NCBI RefSeq assembly: GCF_900099785.1 | Contig: NZ_FNDS01000002.1 | Location: 496,001-560,000 of the forward strand | DNA from: Pseudomonas panipatensis | GTDB taxonomy: Bacteria > Pseudomonadota > Gammaproteobacteria > Pseudomonadales > Pseudomonadaceae | Length of the DNA: 64,000 nucleotides | Direction: 5' to 3' | Shown here: positions 8,194-21,594 of the stretch, piece after piece | Position numbering within the stretch: position 1 is the first letter of the stretch | Layout: every line of letters begins with the position of its first letter | Notes under the pieces: model-generated | Database searches by the model: none | What the model was told of the DNA's origin: nothing | The model's input: only the letters and a program-made list of their open reading frames with translations | Position numbers and translations under genes: made by a program

Positions 8194-10536
8194 TCAGATG
8201 CGGATATCGCGCGCCCTGGCCAGGGCCAGGAGGCTCTCCAGCGCGTGTTCGAACTCGAAGCGGCGGATGTTCGCGGCGATACCCTCGTATCCCTCATTGA
8301 AGACGCTGCGCAGCAGACCTGCACGCTCGCCGAGCAGGCGCCCGGCGCGCGGATCGTCGTTGGCCAGCAGATGCGCCAGGCGACGCACCACCTGCTCCAC
8401 TTCGCGCCCGTCCAGGCTGGCCACCGGCGCCTCGCCGGGGCTTGCCGCGGGCACCGCCGCGGACGGCCGATTGACCCGCGCCGGCTCCAGCAGTGGCGAG
8501 TCCTCGACGCGGCCCAGCGGCAACCGGCACCAGAACAGGCTGCCCTGCCCCGGCACGCTGCTGACCCCGACTTCGCCGCCCATGGCTTCGGCCAGGCGCT
8601 TGCAGATCGCCAGGCCGAGGCCCGAGCCGCCGTAGCGGCGGGTGATCGAACTGTCGGCCTGGCGGAACGACTCGAACAGCCGCGCCTGCTGCGCCGGGGT
8701 GATGCCGATGCCGGTGTCGCGCACGCTGAAATACAGCCACTCCTCGTCGCCGGCCTGCATGTCCAGGCGCGCTTCCAGCTCCAGTTGGCCATGTTCGGTG
8801 AACTTCAGCGCGTTGTTGCCGTAGTTCAGCAGGATCTGCCGCAGGCGCAGCGGGTCGCCGATCAGCCGCGCCGGCAACCGTGGGTCGATTCGGCAGTGCA
8901 GCGCCAGGCCTTTGCCCTCGGCGCGCAGGCGCAGCAGATCGACCAGCTCGCCGAGCAGGCGTTCGAGATCGAACTCGATGCGCTCGAACTCCAGCTTGCC
9001 GGCCTCCACCCGCGACAGGTCGAGGATGTCGTTGATCAGTTCCAGCAGGTACTGCCCGGAGCCCTGGATCTTGCCCAGGTAGTCGCGCTGCTGCGGGTCG
9101 AGGGTGGTCTGTTCGAGCAGGTGCGCCAGGCCGATGATGATGTTCATCGGCGTGCGGATTTCGTGGCTCATGTTGGCGAGGAAATCGCTCTTCAGCCGCG
9201 CCGCCTCCTCGGCCAGGTCGCGGGCCTGGGCCAGCGCTTCCTCGGTGGCCTTGCGCGCGGTGATGTCGCGGCTCACGCCGACCAGCCCGAGCAGCCCGCC
9301 GCCCTCGTCGTGGAAGGCCCGGCGCAAGGTGTCGAAGAGCACCCGCCGGCCATCCGGGTAGACCACCCAGCCTTCGCTGGCGAACGGCTGGCCGGCCGAC
9401 AGCGCTTCGCGGTCGCGCGCGCTGCGGCCGGCGCAGGCGGCCGGGCTGAACAGTTGCGCATCGCTATGCCCGACCACCTCCTCGGCGCTCAGCCCGAGGC
9501 ACTCGGCGAAGGCCTGGTTGGCGCCCAGGTAGCGGCCCTGCCCGTCCTTGAACCAGATCGGGTCGGGAATCGCGTTGATCAGCGCCAGCAGGGTCTGCCG
9601 CTGGCGGTGCTCCTCGGCCTCGGCGCGGGCGCGCTCGGCGACCTGGATCTGCAGGCGGCGGTTCCAGATCAGGACGAAGGTGAGCAAGGCCAGGAAGCCG
9701 ATCACATAGGGCCAAGCGGCCAGCAGCAACTGCCGCCAGTCGAAGGCCGCCGGGCGCGGCAGCCATTGCGCGCGGATGCGCTCGTCCTCCGCCGGCGCGA
9801 TGCTCTGCAGGGCGCGATCGAGCAACGGCACCAGCGGCGCCAGCTCGCGGCGCACGCCGAAGCGCACCTGGCTGTTGTCCAGGCCACTGTCGCCGCGCAC
9901 TTCCAGGTTGCTCAGGTTCAACTGACCGAGCAGGTAATAGGTGGTGATCAGGCTGCCGACATAGGCGTCGGCCTGCCCGGAAGCCACCGCCTTGAGCGCG
10001 GCGGCGGTGTCGTCGGTGAAGACGAAGGACACCCCCGGCACCGCCGCGCGCAGCAGGTCGTGCACGGCGAAATCGCGCTCCACCGCGACGCGCTTGCCGG
10101 ACAGGTCGTCGAGCACGCGCACGTCGCTGTCGTGGCGGGCGAAGATCAGGCTGCTGGTGCTCAGGTAGGGCTGGGTGAAGGCCAGGAACTGCTCACGCTC
10201 CTGGGTCCGCGCCACGGTCGGCAACAGATCGACCTCGCCCTTGCGCACCGCCTCCATCACCTGCGCCCAGTCATCCACGACCACCAGTTGCAGACGCAGG
10301 CCCAGGCGTTCCGCCACCAGGTTCAGGTAATCGGCACTGATACCCTGGAAGCGATCCTTGCCTTCGAGCATCTCGAACGGCGGCCAGCCATTGCGCGACA
10401 GGCCGACCCGCAGCGGCTGGTGCGTCTCGATCCAGGCCTGCTCCTGCGGGCTCAACGTCAGCGGCTCGGCCCGTGCCCAGGCACAGAGCAGGACGAGCAA
10501 CAACAGACAACGCTGGAGACGTCGGCGACAGGGCAT
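8194..10536 (-). CDS. Sensor histidine kinase with periplasmic solute-binding and PAS domains
   Basis: 780 residues. Signal/anchor at the start ([17 protein letters not shown]), an SBP_bac_3 periplasmic sensor domain (about 35-270), a transmembrane helix ([17 protein letters not shown]), a PAS domain (about 325-440), HisKA with H458 in [10 protein letters not shown], and HATPase_c with N, DTGIGI and GGSGLGLAI boxes. There is no receiver domain. About 70 residues after the ATPase form a helical tail like the region before Hpt modules in BvgS-type kinases, but without a recognisable phosphorylatable His. ATG 10536 is chosen because the signal peptide starts there, although the frame is open to 10623. 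It is transcribed with the HD-GYP regulator and divergent from ada. Confidence 0.9.
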   Translation of the reverse strand: MPCRRRLQRCLLLLVLLCAWARAEPLTLSPQEQAWIETHQPLRVGLSRNGWPPFEMLEGKDRFQGISADYLNLVAERLGLRLQLVVVDDWAQVMEAVRKGEVDLLPTVARTQEREQFLAFTQPYLSTSSLIFARHDSDVRVLDDLSGKRVAVERDFAVHDLLRAAVPGVSFVFTDDTAAALKAVASGQADAYVGSLITTYYLLGQLNLSNLEVRGDSGLDNSQVRFGVRRELAPLVPLLDRALQSIAPAEDERIRAQWLPRPAAFDWRQLLLAAWPYVIGFLALLTFVLIWNRRLQIQVAERARAEAEEHRQRQTLLALINAIPDPIWFKDGQGRYLGANQAFAECLGLSAEEVVGHSDAQLFSPAACAGRSARDREALSAGQPFASEGWVVYPDGRRVLFDTLRRAFHDEGGGLLGLVGVSRDITARKATEEALAQARDLAEEAARLKSDFLANMSHEIRTPMNIIIGLAHLLEQTTLDPQQRDYLGKIQGSGQYLLELINDILDLSRVEAGKLEFERIEFDLERLLGELVDLLRLRAEGKGLALHCRIDPRLPARLIGDPLRLRQILLNYGNNALKFTEHGQLELEARLDMQAGDEEWLYFSVRDTGIGITPAQQARLFESFRQADSSITRRYGGSGLGLAICKRLAEAMGGEVGVSSVPGQGSLFWCRLPLGRVEDSPLLEPARVNRPSAAVPAASPGEAPVASLDGREVEQVVRRLAHLLANDDPRAGRLLGERAGLLRSVFNEGYEGIAANIRRFEFEHALESLLALARARDIRI

Positions 10537-10581
10537 GGTGGGCTCTCGGCGGACCTCCTGCAAGCGTAGCCGGCAGTTTGA

Positions 10582-10589
10582 AAAGCGAA
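10582..10589 (+). promoter_or_regulatory. Possible Ada box
   Basis: AAAGCGAA lies 70 bases upstream of the ada start and differs by one base from the E. coli Ada box AAAGCGCA. It is only a short match, offered because Ada proteins activate their own promoter. Confidence 0.3.
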
Positions 10590-10658
10590 TGCGGATTGCC
10601 GCCCCCTGCGGCCGGGCCGACAATCCAGCTATCCCTGGTACGGAGGATGGAACACAGC

Positions 10659-11711
10659 ATGGCCCCGATCCCCGATAGCGAAGAGTGCTGGCAAGCGGTC
10701 TGCGCGCGCGACGCCGGCTGCGACGGGCGCTTCGTGTTTTCCGTCAGCTCCACCGGCGTGTACTGCCGGCCGAGTTGCCCGGCACGGCGTCCGGCGCGGC
10801 GCAATGTGCGATTCCATGCCGATCCGGCGGCGGCCGAGGCGGCGGGTTTCCGCCCCTGCAAGCGCTGCACGCCAAACGGCGCCAGCCCGGCGCAGCGCCT
10901 CGACGCCCTGGTCGCCGCCGCCTGCGCCCTGCTGGAGAACGCCGAACGGCCCATGAGCATGGGCGAACTGGCGGCGCGCATCGGCCTGTCGTCCTCGCAC
11001 CTGAGCCGTGCCTTCAAGGAACGCACCGGACTGACCCCGCGCGCCTGGGCCGAAGCGCGCCGCCAGCAGCGTCTGGCCGCGCTCCTGCCGCACTCACGCT
11101 CGGTGCTGGAAGCCGCGCTGGACGCCGGTTACTCCGGCACCCGCGCGCTCTACACGGCGGCCAGCGCGCTGAGCCCGGCGCAGCGCCGACGCAGAGGCGC
11201 CGGCGAATGCCTGCGCTATGCCATCGCCGCCTGCGCGCTCGGCCAGGTGCTGCTGGCGGCCAGCCCGCAGGGCGTCTGCGCCCTGCTCTTCGGCGACAGC
11301 GAAGCGGCCCTGGAAGCACAACTCGGCCAGCGTTTCGCCGCCGCCGAACGGCAGCGCGACGACGCCGGCCTGGGCGACTGGCTGGCCCAGGTGCTGACGC
11401 AACTGGAGCAACCCGAACGCGCCGCGCACCTGCCCCTGGACCTGCGCGGCAGCGCCTTCCAATTGCGCGTGTGGCAGGCCCTGACGCAAATCCCCAGCGG
11501 CCAGACCCGAGGCTACGGCGAACTGGCCGAGCAACTGCACAGCCACCCGCGTGCCATCGCCCGTGCCTGCGCCAGCAACCCGGTCGGCCTGCTGGTGCCC
11601 TGCCACCGGGTCGTCAGCGCCAGTGGCGCCGCCGGCGGCTACCACTGGGGAGTGGCACGCAAGCTGGCGTTGTTGCGCAGCGAGGATGACACCCGCGAGC
11701 GCGTCAGCTAA
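10659..11711 (+). CDS. ada: Bifunctional DNA repair methyltransferase / transcriptional regulator Ada
   Basis: 350 residues with the full three-part Ada layout. The N-terminal zinc domain has four cysteines (C36 in YCRPSC, C40, C67 and C70 in PCKRC), C36 being the expected acceptor for methyl phosphotriesters. An AraC-type helix-turn-helix region follows ([29 protein letters not shown]), then the O6-methylguanine methyltransferase domain ending in VPCHRVV with C315. The protein repairs alkylated DNA suicidally, and its methylated form activates the adaptive response. ATG 10659 sits 12 bases after GGAGG; an ATG at 10647 abuts that sequence and is less likely. Confidence 0.93.
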   Translation: MAPIPDSEECWQAVCARDAGCDGRFVFSVSSTGVYCRPSCPARRPARRNVRFHADPAAAEAAGFRPCKRCTPNGASPAQRLDALVAAACALLENAERPMSMGELAARIGLSSSHLSRAFKERTGLTPRAWAEARRQQRLAALLPHSRSVLEAALDAGYSGTRALYTAASALSPAQRRRRGAGECLRYAIAACALGQVLLAASPQGVCALLFGDSEAALEAQLGQRFAAAERQRDDAGLGDWLAQVLTQLEQPERAAHLPLDLRGSAFQLRVWQALTQIPSGQTRGYGELAEQLHSHPRAIARACASNPVGLLVPCHRVVSASGAAGGYHWGVARKLALLRSEDDTRERVS

Positions 11712-11800
11712 TTCTGAAAGACGGCGCGACCCAGCGGTCAGCGCCGGCCCCCCTGTGCTAAGGTGGCCCCCCGGAACATCAGCCTCCCCCCGCGCCGCCC

Positions 11801-12439
11801 ATGAACCTCTGGAACCTCATCACGCGCTTTGGCGACAGCTCGCTGCTGCTGCCCTGCGCCCTGCTCATCTATGGCTGGCTGCTGTATCGCCGGGAAGGCG
11901 GCGACGCCCATCGCTGGCTACTGCTGTTCGGCCTGGCCGCCAGCCTCACCCTGGCCTCGAAACTGGCCTTCATGGGCTGGGGCATTGGCATTCCCGAATG
12001 GAACTTCACCGGCCTCTCCGGGCACAGCATGATGGCGGGCAGCGTACTGCCGGTGCTCGGCGCCCTGCTCGCCCGCGGCCGGCCGGCCTGGCGCCTGGCC
12101 GCCGCCGCGGTTGGCATGCTGCTGGCGCTGCTGGTCGGCACCTCGCGGCTGGAAATCAACGCGCACTCGCCGGCGGAGGTCTACGCCGGCCTGAGCGCCG
12201 GGCTCGGCGCCAGCGGCGCCTTCCTCTACCTGACCCGCCAGCGCCTGCCGTCGCTCTCGCCGCTGCTGCTCGGTCTGGTCCTGCTGTTCACCCTCAGCCA
12301 GGGCGCCACCGGGGTGCGCGCGCCGACCCACCAGTTGCTGCAGCGCCTCGCCGCCAGCATGGCCGGCCGCGACCAAGCCTTCACCCGCGAGCACTGGCCC
12401 GCCGCCGAACGCCTGAAAGCGCAGGCGCCGGCGGCCTGA
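11801..12439 (+). CDS. PAP2-superfamily membrane phosphatase
   Basis: 212 residues with about six hydrophobic helices. The PAP2 signatures are present: SGHSMMAG (motif 2, catalytic-type His) and SRLEINAHSPAEVYAG (motif 3, SR-x5-H-x3-[DE], here with E). The first KxxxxxxRP motif is not obvious, so activity is not certain. Members act on lipid phosphates, undecaprenyl pyrophosphate or other phosphomonoesters at the periplasmic face of the inner membrane. It follows ada after about 90 bases and precedes the aat control region; no functional link to either is evident. Confidence 0.8.
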   Translation: MNLWNLITRFGDSSLLLPCALLIYGWLLYRREGGDAHRWLLLFGLAASLTLASKLAFMGWGIGIPEWNFTGLSGHSMMAGSVLPVLGALLARGRPAWRLAAAAVGMLLALLVGTSRLEINAHSPAEVYAGLSAGLGASGAFLYLTRQRLPSLSPLLLGLVLLFTLSQGATGVRAPTHQLLQRLAASMAGRDQAFTREHWPAAERLKAQAPAA

Positions 12440-12448
12440 ATCGCCTCG

Positions 12449-12595
12449 TTCGGGAAACCGAACGTCATTCGCGGGAAAATCCGGCCAACCGAACGGCAGG
12501 GCTGCCAGAAGCATCTGCCGAAAATAAATAATCCTTCAATTTCAAAAACTTAAGAATCAGAACGCGCACCTCGAACGGCTGGCACGCTCCCTGCT
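12449..12595 (+). promoter_or_regulatory. AauR-type sites and sigma-54 promoter of the aat operon
   Basis: Two inverted repeats, TTCGG-N4-CCGAA (12449-12462, perfect) and TCCGG-N4-CCGAA (12480-12493), have centres 31 bases apart, about three helical turns. They fit the motif I recall for AauR in P. putida. At 12580-12595 is TGGCACGCTCCCTGCT, with GG-N10-GC spacing, a -24/-12 sigma-54 promoter 126 bases before aatJ. The AT-rich stretch between (about 12520-12560) could bind IHF. Confidence 0.82.
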
Positions 12596-12720
12596 CTATC
12601 CAGCGAGTGAGCATGCGGCAGCGCTGCGCATTCCCCATGGGCGACAACGAGGGTCGGTTCGCTCCGGGCAAGGCTGCCGCAAGACCGATAACAAACAGAA
12701 CAAGTCGAGGAATATCCCCC

Positions 12721-13629
12721 ATGCGTATCGCACCCCGTGTGCTCGGCGCCGCCATCGTCGCCGCCCTGTTCGCCACCCCGGTCCTGTCCGCGGAACTCAC
12801 CGGCACCCTGAAGAAGATCAAGGACAGCGGGACCATCACCCTCGGCCACCGCGACGCCTCCATTCCCTTCTCCTACCTGGCGGACAACCCGAACCAGCCG
12901 GAGGGCTACTCCCACGACCTGCAACTGAAGGTGGTCGAGGCGGTGAAGCAGGAGCTGGGCATGCCGGACCTCAAGGTGCGCTACAACCTGGTCACCTCGC
13001 AGACCCGCATCCCGCTGGTGCAGAACGGCACCGTGGACATCGAGTGCGGCTCCACCACCAACAACCTGGAACGGCAGAAGCAGGTCGACTTCTCCCTCGG
13101 CATCTTCGAGGTCGGCACCCGCCTGCTGACCAAGAAGACCAGCGGCATCGCCGACTTCGCCGACCTCAAGGGCAAGAACGTGGTGACCACCGCCGGCACC
13201 ACCTCCGAACGCCTGCTCAAGGCGATGAACGCCGAGCAGAAGATGGGCATGAACATCATCTCGGCCAAGGACCACGGCGAGTCCTTCCTGATGCTCGAAT
13301 CCGGCCGCGCGGTGGCCTTCATGATGGACGACGCGCTGCTCTACGGCGAAATGGCCAAGGCCAAGAACCCGGCCGATTGGGTCGTGGTCGGCAAGCCGCA
13401 ATCCTACGAAATCTACGGCTGCGTGATCCGCAAGGGCGACGACGGCTTCAAGCAGGTGGTCGACAAGGCCATCGCCGCCACCTTCGCCTCCGGCGAGATC
13501 AACGGCATCTACGACAAGTGGTTCACCCAGCCGGTCCCGCCCAAGGGCCTGAACCTCAATTTCCCGATGAGCGACACGCTCAAGAAGCTGATCGCCAATC
13601 CGACCGACAAGGCTGCCGAGCAGCTCTGA
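12721..13629 (+). CDS. aatJ: Acidic amino-acid ABC transporter, periplasmic binding protein
   Basis: 302 residues with an SBP_bac_3 fold. A signal peptide ends near residue 24 (LFATPVLSA then ELTGTL). The body has the family features GTITLGHRDASIPFSY, GYSHDLQLKV, ECGSTTNN and DDALLYGE, as in GltI/AatJ, the glutamate/aspartate-binding protein of Pseudomonas and E. coli. It captures Glu and Asp, and probably deamidated Gln and Asn, for AatQMP. ATG 12721 follows GAGGAA. A sigma-54 promoter with AauR-like sites lies upstream. A 179-base gap with GC-rich hairpins before aatQ may lower expression of the membrane genes relative to the binding protein. Confidence 0.94.
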   Translation: MRIAPRVLGAAIVAALFATPVLSAELTGTLKKIKDSGTITLGHRDASIPFSYLADNPNQPEGYSHDLQLKVVEAVKQELGMPDLKVRYNLVTSQTRIPLVQNGTVDIECGSTTNNLERQKQVDFSLGIFEVGTRLLTKKTSGIADFADLKGKNVVTTAGTTSERLLKAMNAEQKMGMNIISAKDHGESFLMLESGRAVAFMMDDALLYGEMAKAKNPADWVVVGKPQSYEIYGCVIRKGDDGFKQVVDKAIAATFASGEINGIYDKWFTQPVPPKGLNLNFPMSDTLKKLIANPTDKAAEQL

Positions 13630-13808
13630 CGGTCGCGCCCGCCGCGGCTCACGAGGCCGCGGTGGACGGGGAGCGGGGGCGCCGGCGGCGCTCCCCACTT
13701 CCTTCTTTCCTGACTCGCTGAACGCGGAACACACCCGTTACCCATGGGTGCGGGCGCCCCTGTGCCCGGGATTCCGCTTCGACCACCGTTATCCGAGGGG
13801 AAACCCGC

Positions 13809-14555
13809 ATGAATTACACCTGGGACTGGGGCGTGTTCTTCAAGTCCACCGGGATCGGCGACGAGATCTACCTGAACTGGTACGTCACCGGCCTCGGCTG
13901 GACCGTCGCCGTCGCGCTCAGCGCCTGGCTGGTCGCGCTGGCGCTCGGCAGCCTGCTCGGCGTGCTGCGCACGGTGCCGAACCGCTGGCTGTCCGGCCTC
14001 GCCACCAGCTACGTGGAGCTGTTCCGCAACGTGCCGCTGCTGGTGCAGCTATTCCTCTGGTATTTCCTGGTCCCGGATCTGCTGCCGCAGCCGTTGCAGG
14101 ACTGGTTCAAGCTCGGCCTGGCGCCGGAAACCTCGGCCTACATCAGCGTCGTCGTGTGCCTCGGCCTGTTCACCGCCGCGCGGGTCTGCGAGCAGGTGCG
14201 CACCGGCATCCAGGCGCTGCCCAAGGGCCAGGTCGGCGCCGCTCGCGCGCTGGGTTTCCGCCTGCCGCAGGTGTACCGCTACGTGCTGCTACCGCAGGCC
14301 ACGCGCATCATCATCCCGCCGCTGACCTCGGAGTTCCTCAACATCATCAAGAACTCCTCGGTGGCCTCGCTGATCGGCCTCATGGAGCTGCTGGCGCAGA
14401 CCAAGCAGACCGCCGAATTCAGCGCCAACCTGTTCGAAGCCTTCACCCTGGCCACGCTGATCTACTTCACCCTGAACATGAGCCTGATGCTGTTCATGCG
14501 CGCGGTCGAACGCCGGCTCGCGCTGCCCGGGCTGATTTCCGTGGGAGGTAAATGA
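13809..14555 (+). CDS. aatQ: Glutamate/aspartate ABC transporter permease
   Basis: 248 residues, HisMQ-type permease with about five transmembrane helices. The cytoplasmic coupling loop is EQVRTGIQALPKGQVGAARALGF (EAA motif). N-terminal MNYTWDWGVFF and the length match GltJ/AatQ. It pairs with the next permease, whose start overlaps its stop, and with the ATPase AatP, to import acidic amino acids across the inner membrane. GAGGGG precedes the start. The gene order J-Q-M-P is that of Pseudomonas aatJQMP. Confidence 0.94.
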   Translation: MNYTWDWGVFFKSTGIGDEIYLNWYVTGLGWTVAVALSAWLVALALGSLLGVLRTVPNRWLSGLATSYVELFRNVPLLVQLFLWYFLVPDLLPQPLQDWFKLGLAPETSAYISVVVCLGLFTAARVCEQVRTGIQALPKGQVGAARALGFRLPQVYRYVLLPQATRIIIPPLTSEFLNIIKNSSVASLIGLMELLAQTKQTAEFSANLFEAFTLATLIYFTLNMSLMLFMRAVERRLALPGLISVGGK

Positions 14556-15216
14556 TGGATTTCAGCGCGATCATCCCGGCCCTGCCGGGTCTATGGGACG
14601 GCATGGCCATGACCCTGCAACTCACCGTCCTGGGCGTGCTCGGCGGCGTGCTGCTGGGCACCCTGCTGGCACTCATGCGCCTGTCGCACAACCGCCTGCT
14701 GAGCAACCTGGCCGGCACCTACGTCAACTACTTCCGCTCGATCCCGCTGCTGCTGGTGGTCACCTGGTTCTACCTGGCGGTGCCCTACATCCTGCGCTGG
14801 ATCACCGGCAGCGATACCCCGGTGGGCGCCTTCAGCAGTTGCCTGGTGGCCTTCGTCATGTTCGAGGCGGCGTACTTCTGCGAGATCGTCCGCGCCGGCA
14901 TCCAGGCCATCCCCAAGGGGCAGATGGGCGCCGCCCAGGCCCTGGGCATGACCTACGGCCAGTGCATGCGCCTGATCATCCTGCCGCAGGCGTTCCGCAA
15001 GATGACCCCGCTGCTGCTGCAGCAAAGCATCATCCTGTTCCAGGACACCTCGCTGGTCTACACCGTCGGCCTGATGGACTTCCTCAATGCCTCGCGCTCG
15101 CGCGGCGACATCATCGGCCAGCCCCATGAATTCCTGATCTTCGCCGGTCTCGTCTACTTCGTCCTCAGCTTCTCCGCCTCGCTGGCGGTCAAGCGCCTGC
15201 AGAAAAGGTTCGCCCT

Positions 15217-15220
<4 letters not shown>
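14552..15220 (+). CDS. aatM: Glutamate/aspartate ABC transporter permease
   Basis: 222 residues, second HisMQ permease. It has an EAA loop [23 protein letters not shown] and five hydrophobic helices, matching GltK/AatM. The sequence begins ATGATG; the first ATG overlaps the aatQ stop, while the second (14555) lies at better spacing from GGAGG, so the start may be one codon later. Its stop overlaps the start of aatP. Such tight coupling suggests stoichiometric synthesis of the membrane complex. Confidence 0.94.
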
Positions 15221-17169
<1,949 letters not shown>

Positions 17170-17197
17170 CAGCCGGCGCCGAAGCGGCCAGCCCGCC

Positions 17198-17226
17198 GGC
17201 GGATAGCGCCGATGGCGTTAGCCGCC
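17198..17226. repeat. GGCGGATA-type intergenic inverted repeat (copy 1)
   Basis: GGCGGATAGCGCC-GAT-GGCGTTAGCCGCC, just after the ansB stop. It belongs to the same family as the elements at 24264, 28194, 28234 and 41066 in this window. Confidence 0.75.
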
Positions 17227-17323
17227 GCGGTCCTGAGCCTCGCTTCGACAGCCGCCGTTCCTCCCGCACTCGTCAGCCCGTCGCCCGCTCCGGCAACGGG
17301 CTGGCCCGGCCAAGGTGACTGTG

Positions 17324-19212
17324 ATGCAATGCCCGAACCCTGTCCGTCGCCTGCCCTCGCTCACCGTGAAGCCGAAGCTCATCCGCCCCCTGCTGCTGCC
17401 GATCCCGTTGCTCCTGCTGATGCTCGGCTGCGGCTATGGCGCCTACCTGGTCAGCGCCGGCGCCGGCACCCGCGGCCTGATCGAGAGCGGCGAGCGGCAG
17501 TTGGAGCTGCACGCGCGCGGGGTGGAGAGCGAGATCAGCCGCTACACCTACCTGCCCAGCCTGCTGGAGCTGGAAAACAGCGTCAGCGACCTGCTGCTGC
17601 AACCCTCGGCGCAACGCCGCGAGCTGGTCAACGGCTACCTCGAAGGCCTCAACCGGCGCAGCGGCAGCCGCGCCATCTACCTGCTCGACACCTCCGGCCG
17701 GGTGGTCGCCACCAGCAACTGGCAGGACGCCGACAGCTACCTCGGCGAAGACCTGGCCTTCCGCGCCTATTTCCAGGACGCCGTGCGCGGCCAGCCGGGA
17801 CGCTTCTACGGCATCGGCAGCACCACCGGCGAGCCCGGCTACTACCTGGCCCACGGCCTGGTGCACGGCGGTCGGGTGATCGGCGTGGCGGTGGTCAAGG
17901 TGCGCATGGACGCCCTCGAAGAGCGCTGGGAAAAGGCCCGCCTGCAAGCCTTCGTCAGCGACGAGAACGGCATCATCATCCTCTCCAGCGATCCGCACCT
18001 GCGGCTCCAGGCGGTCCGCCCGCTCAGCCCGGCGGACAAGGAACGCCTGGCGCGCAGCCTGCAGTACTACTGGTGGGCGCTCAACGAATGGCAGCCCAGC
18101 TCGCGCAAGCCGCTGGGCGACGGCGTCGAGGAAATCGGCTTCCGCGACCGCGACGCCCAGGGCCAGGAGCACGGCGAGCGCCTGTACCTGGCGCAGACCC
18201 GCCGGCTCAACGACACGCCGTGGAACTTCACCCTGCTCAGCCCGCTACGCGACGTACGCCACGAAGCCATGATCCACGGCGCGCTGGCGGCGGTCGGCTG
18301 TGCCCTGCTGGCGTTCCTGCTGATCGCCTGGAACGAGCGGCGCAAAGTGCTCGCCACCCGGCTCGCCGCGCGCGAGGCGCTGCAGCAGGCGAACAATGAA
18401 CTGGAGCGGCGCATCGCCGAGCGCACCGCCGACCTGCGCGCCAGCAACCAGCACCTGCGCGAACAGATCCGCGAGCGCCGCCAGGCCGAACAGACCCTGC
18501 GCCAGGCCCAGGACCGCCTGGTCCAGGCCGGCAAGCTGGCGGTGATCGGGCAGATGTCCACCAGCATCGCCCACGAACTCAACCAGCCGCTGGCGGCCTT
18601 GCGCACGCTCTCCGGCAACACCGTGCGCTTCCTCGCCCGCGGCGCCCTGGACACCGCCAGCAGCAACCTCGAAGCGATCAACGAGATGGTCGATCGCATG
18701 GGCCGCATCACCGCCAGCCTGCGCGCCTTCGCCCGGCGCGCCGACGACCATGGCCAGGCGCGCCTGGGCAAGGCGGTGGACGCCGCCCTGCTGGTCCTGC
18801 AGGTACGCCTGAAAGCCTGTCCGCTGAGCCTGCAGCGCGAATACGACGACGTCTGCCTGGGCATCGACCAGACCCGCCTTGAGCAGATCCTGGTCAACCT
18901 GATCGCCAACGCCCTCGACGCCATGAGCGAACAGGACGACCGCCAGCTCTGGCTCAGCGGCCGCCGCGACGGCGCCCTCTATCGCCTGACGGTGCGCGAC
19001 AACGGTCCGGGCATCCCGCAGGACGCGCGCGCGCACCTGTTCGAGCCCTTCTTCACCACCAAGCCCGGCGAGCACGGCCTGGGCCTCGGCCTGACCCTCT
19101 CGGCCAGCCTCGCCACCGCTGCCGGCGGCAGCCTCGGCGTGGCCTACCCGGAGGCCGGCGGCACCGCCTTCGAACTCAGCCTGCCCCTGCTGCCCACCCC
19201 GGAGCCCAGTCC

Positions 19213-19216
<4 letters not shown>
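17324..19216 (+). CDS. aauS: Sensor histidine kinase AauS (DctB-like)
   Basis: 630 residues. Two transmembrane helices (about 22-40 and 325-345) enclose a periplasmic dCache-type sensor of about 280 residues. The cytoplasmic part has a coiled coil with ERRIAERTADLRASNQ, HisKA (IAHELNQPLAAL, phospho-His) and HATPase_c (NLIANALDAM, DNGPGI, GLGLGL). DctB-family kinases sense C4-dicarboxylates or related acidic compounds; with aat, ansB and the following regulator, this one should sense acidic amino acids. ATG 17324 follows AAGG by 8 bases; GTG codons at 17315 and 17321 are alternatives. Its stop overlaps aauR. Confidence 0.9.
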
Positions 19217-20541
<1,325 letters not shown>

Positions 20542-20618
20542 GATCGCGTTGCACTCACCCTTCACCTCCGGGACACTAGCGGCCCTTCCTTGACCGTCGC
20601 GCCGCCTGGAGCCGCCCC

Positions 20619-21071
20619 ATGTCCGCCAAATCCGAAGCCTTCTGGAACCAGCTGTGCGCCGATGCCGGCGTCGATCCGCAACGGCGCCTGGCCGCGCGCC
20701 AGGCGATCCTGAGCGACGCCAGGGCGGTCGATAGCTGTTTCTACCGGGCCGATGACAAGGACCCGGATGGCGAGGAACTCGACCTGGGTGACGCCAAGGT
20801 GCTGTTCCTCGGCCCGTTCCAGGCGCCCGCCGAGTGGGATGCCGCCGAACGCGAAGAGTTCTTCGGCGAAACCGATCCGGCGGCGTTCTTCAGCGCGCTG
20901 ATCGAGTGCGAGGCCGAGCCGGGCTCCAAGGCCTTCTTCCTTCCGGAGATCGGCGACTTCGTGGCGCTGATGCCGAGCCCGGACAAGGTCGAGATGTACT
21001 TCCTGCACGACTGGCACGACGAAGAAGACGGCTGCCATTGCGTGCTGGTGCGCGACGACGAGGGCCTCTGA
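20619..21071 (+). CDS. Acidic cytoplasmic protein of unknown function
   Basis: 150 residues, strongly acidic (DDKDPDGEELDLGD, DAAEREEFFGETD, DWHDEEDG) with no signal peptide or membrane segment. Aromatic residues are frequent and a CHC triplet occurs near the C-terminus. I do not recognise the family. It lies downstream of aauR in the same direction with 77 bases between, so it could be read through from that operon, but no functional tie is visible. The uninterrupted frame, a start after CCCC with a weak GGAG, and normal codon usage support a real gene. Confidence 0.65.
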   Translation: MSAKSEAFWNQLCADAGVDPQRRLAARQAILSDARAVDSCFYRADDKDPDGEELDLGDAKVLFLGPFQAPAEWDAAEREEFFGETDPAAFFSALIECEAEPGSKAFFLPEIGDFVALMPSPDKVEMYFLHDWHDEEDGCHCVLVRDDEGL

Positions 21072-21184
21072 GCGCCGGATTCCGCTTACGGTTTTTTCCT
21101 ACAGCAACGTCGGTGTTCGCCCCATTGGGCCGGCCAGGGGGTGGCGGCTAGAGTCGTCCCCCCTTTGCGACACCCTGCCCGGCC

Positions 21185-21457
21185 ATGCCCAACGAACACG
21201 ACCGCCTCCGCGTAGAACGCGAGGCACGCCTCCCCAACCACGCCCCGCGCGTTCTCCGCGGGCGCCTCAGTCGCCGCGACTACCAGGACCCGCTGCAAGG
21301 CACCGCGCGCGGCCTGGTGCGCCTGGATGACTGCCACGGCGGCGGCCGGACGGCCGAAGACCTGTTCATCCGCAGCGCGCACATCCACTGGGTGCTGCGC
21401 GCCGACGAGCACCGAGCGCCGCCCCTGGCGACCCCGCCAGGGCGCCGGGCTGGCTGA
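21185..21457 (+). CDS. Small protein of unknown function, paralogue of the next gene
   Basis: 90 residues, basic and Arg-rich. The central block APRVLRGRLSRRDY, ARGLVRLDDC and AEDLFIRSAHIHWV aligns position by position with the next gene (PRVLRGRMNLRDY, PGLVRLDEC, VADLFIRSVHILRV), so the two form a tandem, diverged duplicate pair. The C-terminal 20 residues (APPLATPPGRRAG) have no counterpart. No known domain was recognised; the pattern of short beta strands would suit a small barrel, but this is a guess. Confidence 0.6.
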   Translation: MPNEHDRLRVEREARLPNHAPRVLRGRLSRRDYQDPLQGTARGLVRLDDCHGGGRTAEDLFIRSAHIHWVLRADEHRAPPLATPPGRRAG

Positions 21458-21594
21458 AGCCAAACTGAAAATCGCGCTGTTCGCCCGCTACGCGGGGAAC
21501 CGGGCACGCCGGCGCCAGTCCGAAGGACATGCGCCACTGCTTTCAATCGATTCCTACGCAGCCTTCGGCAGCCACGCCGTGCGAGACCCCCAGC

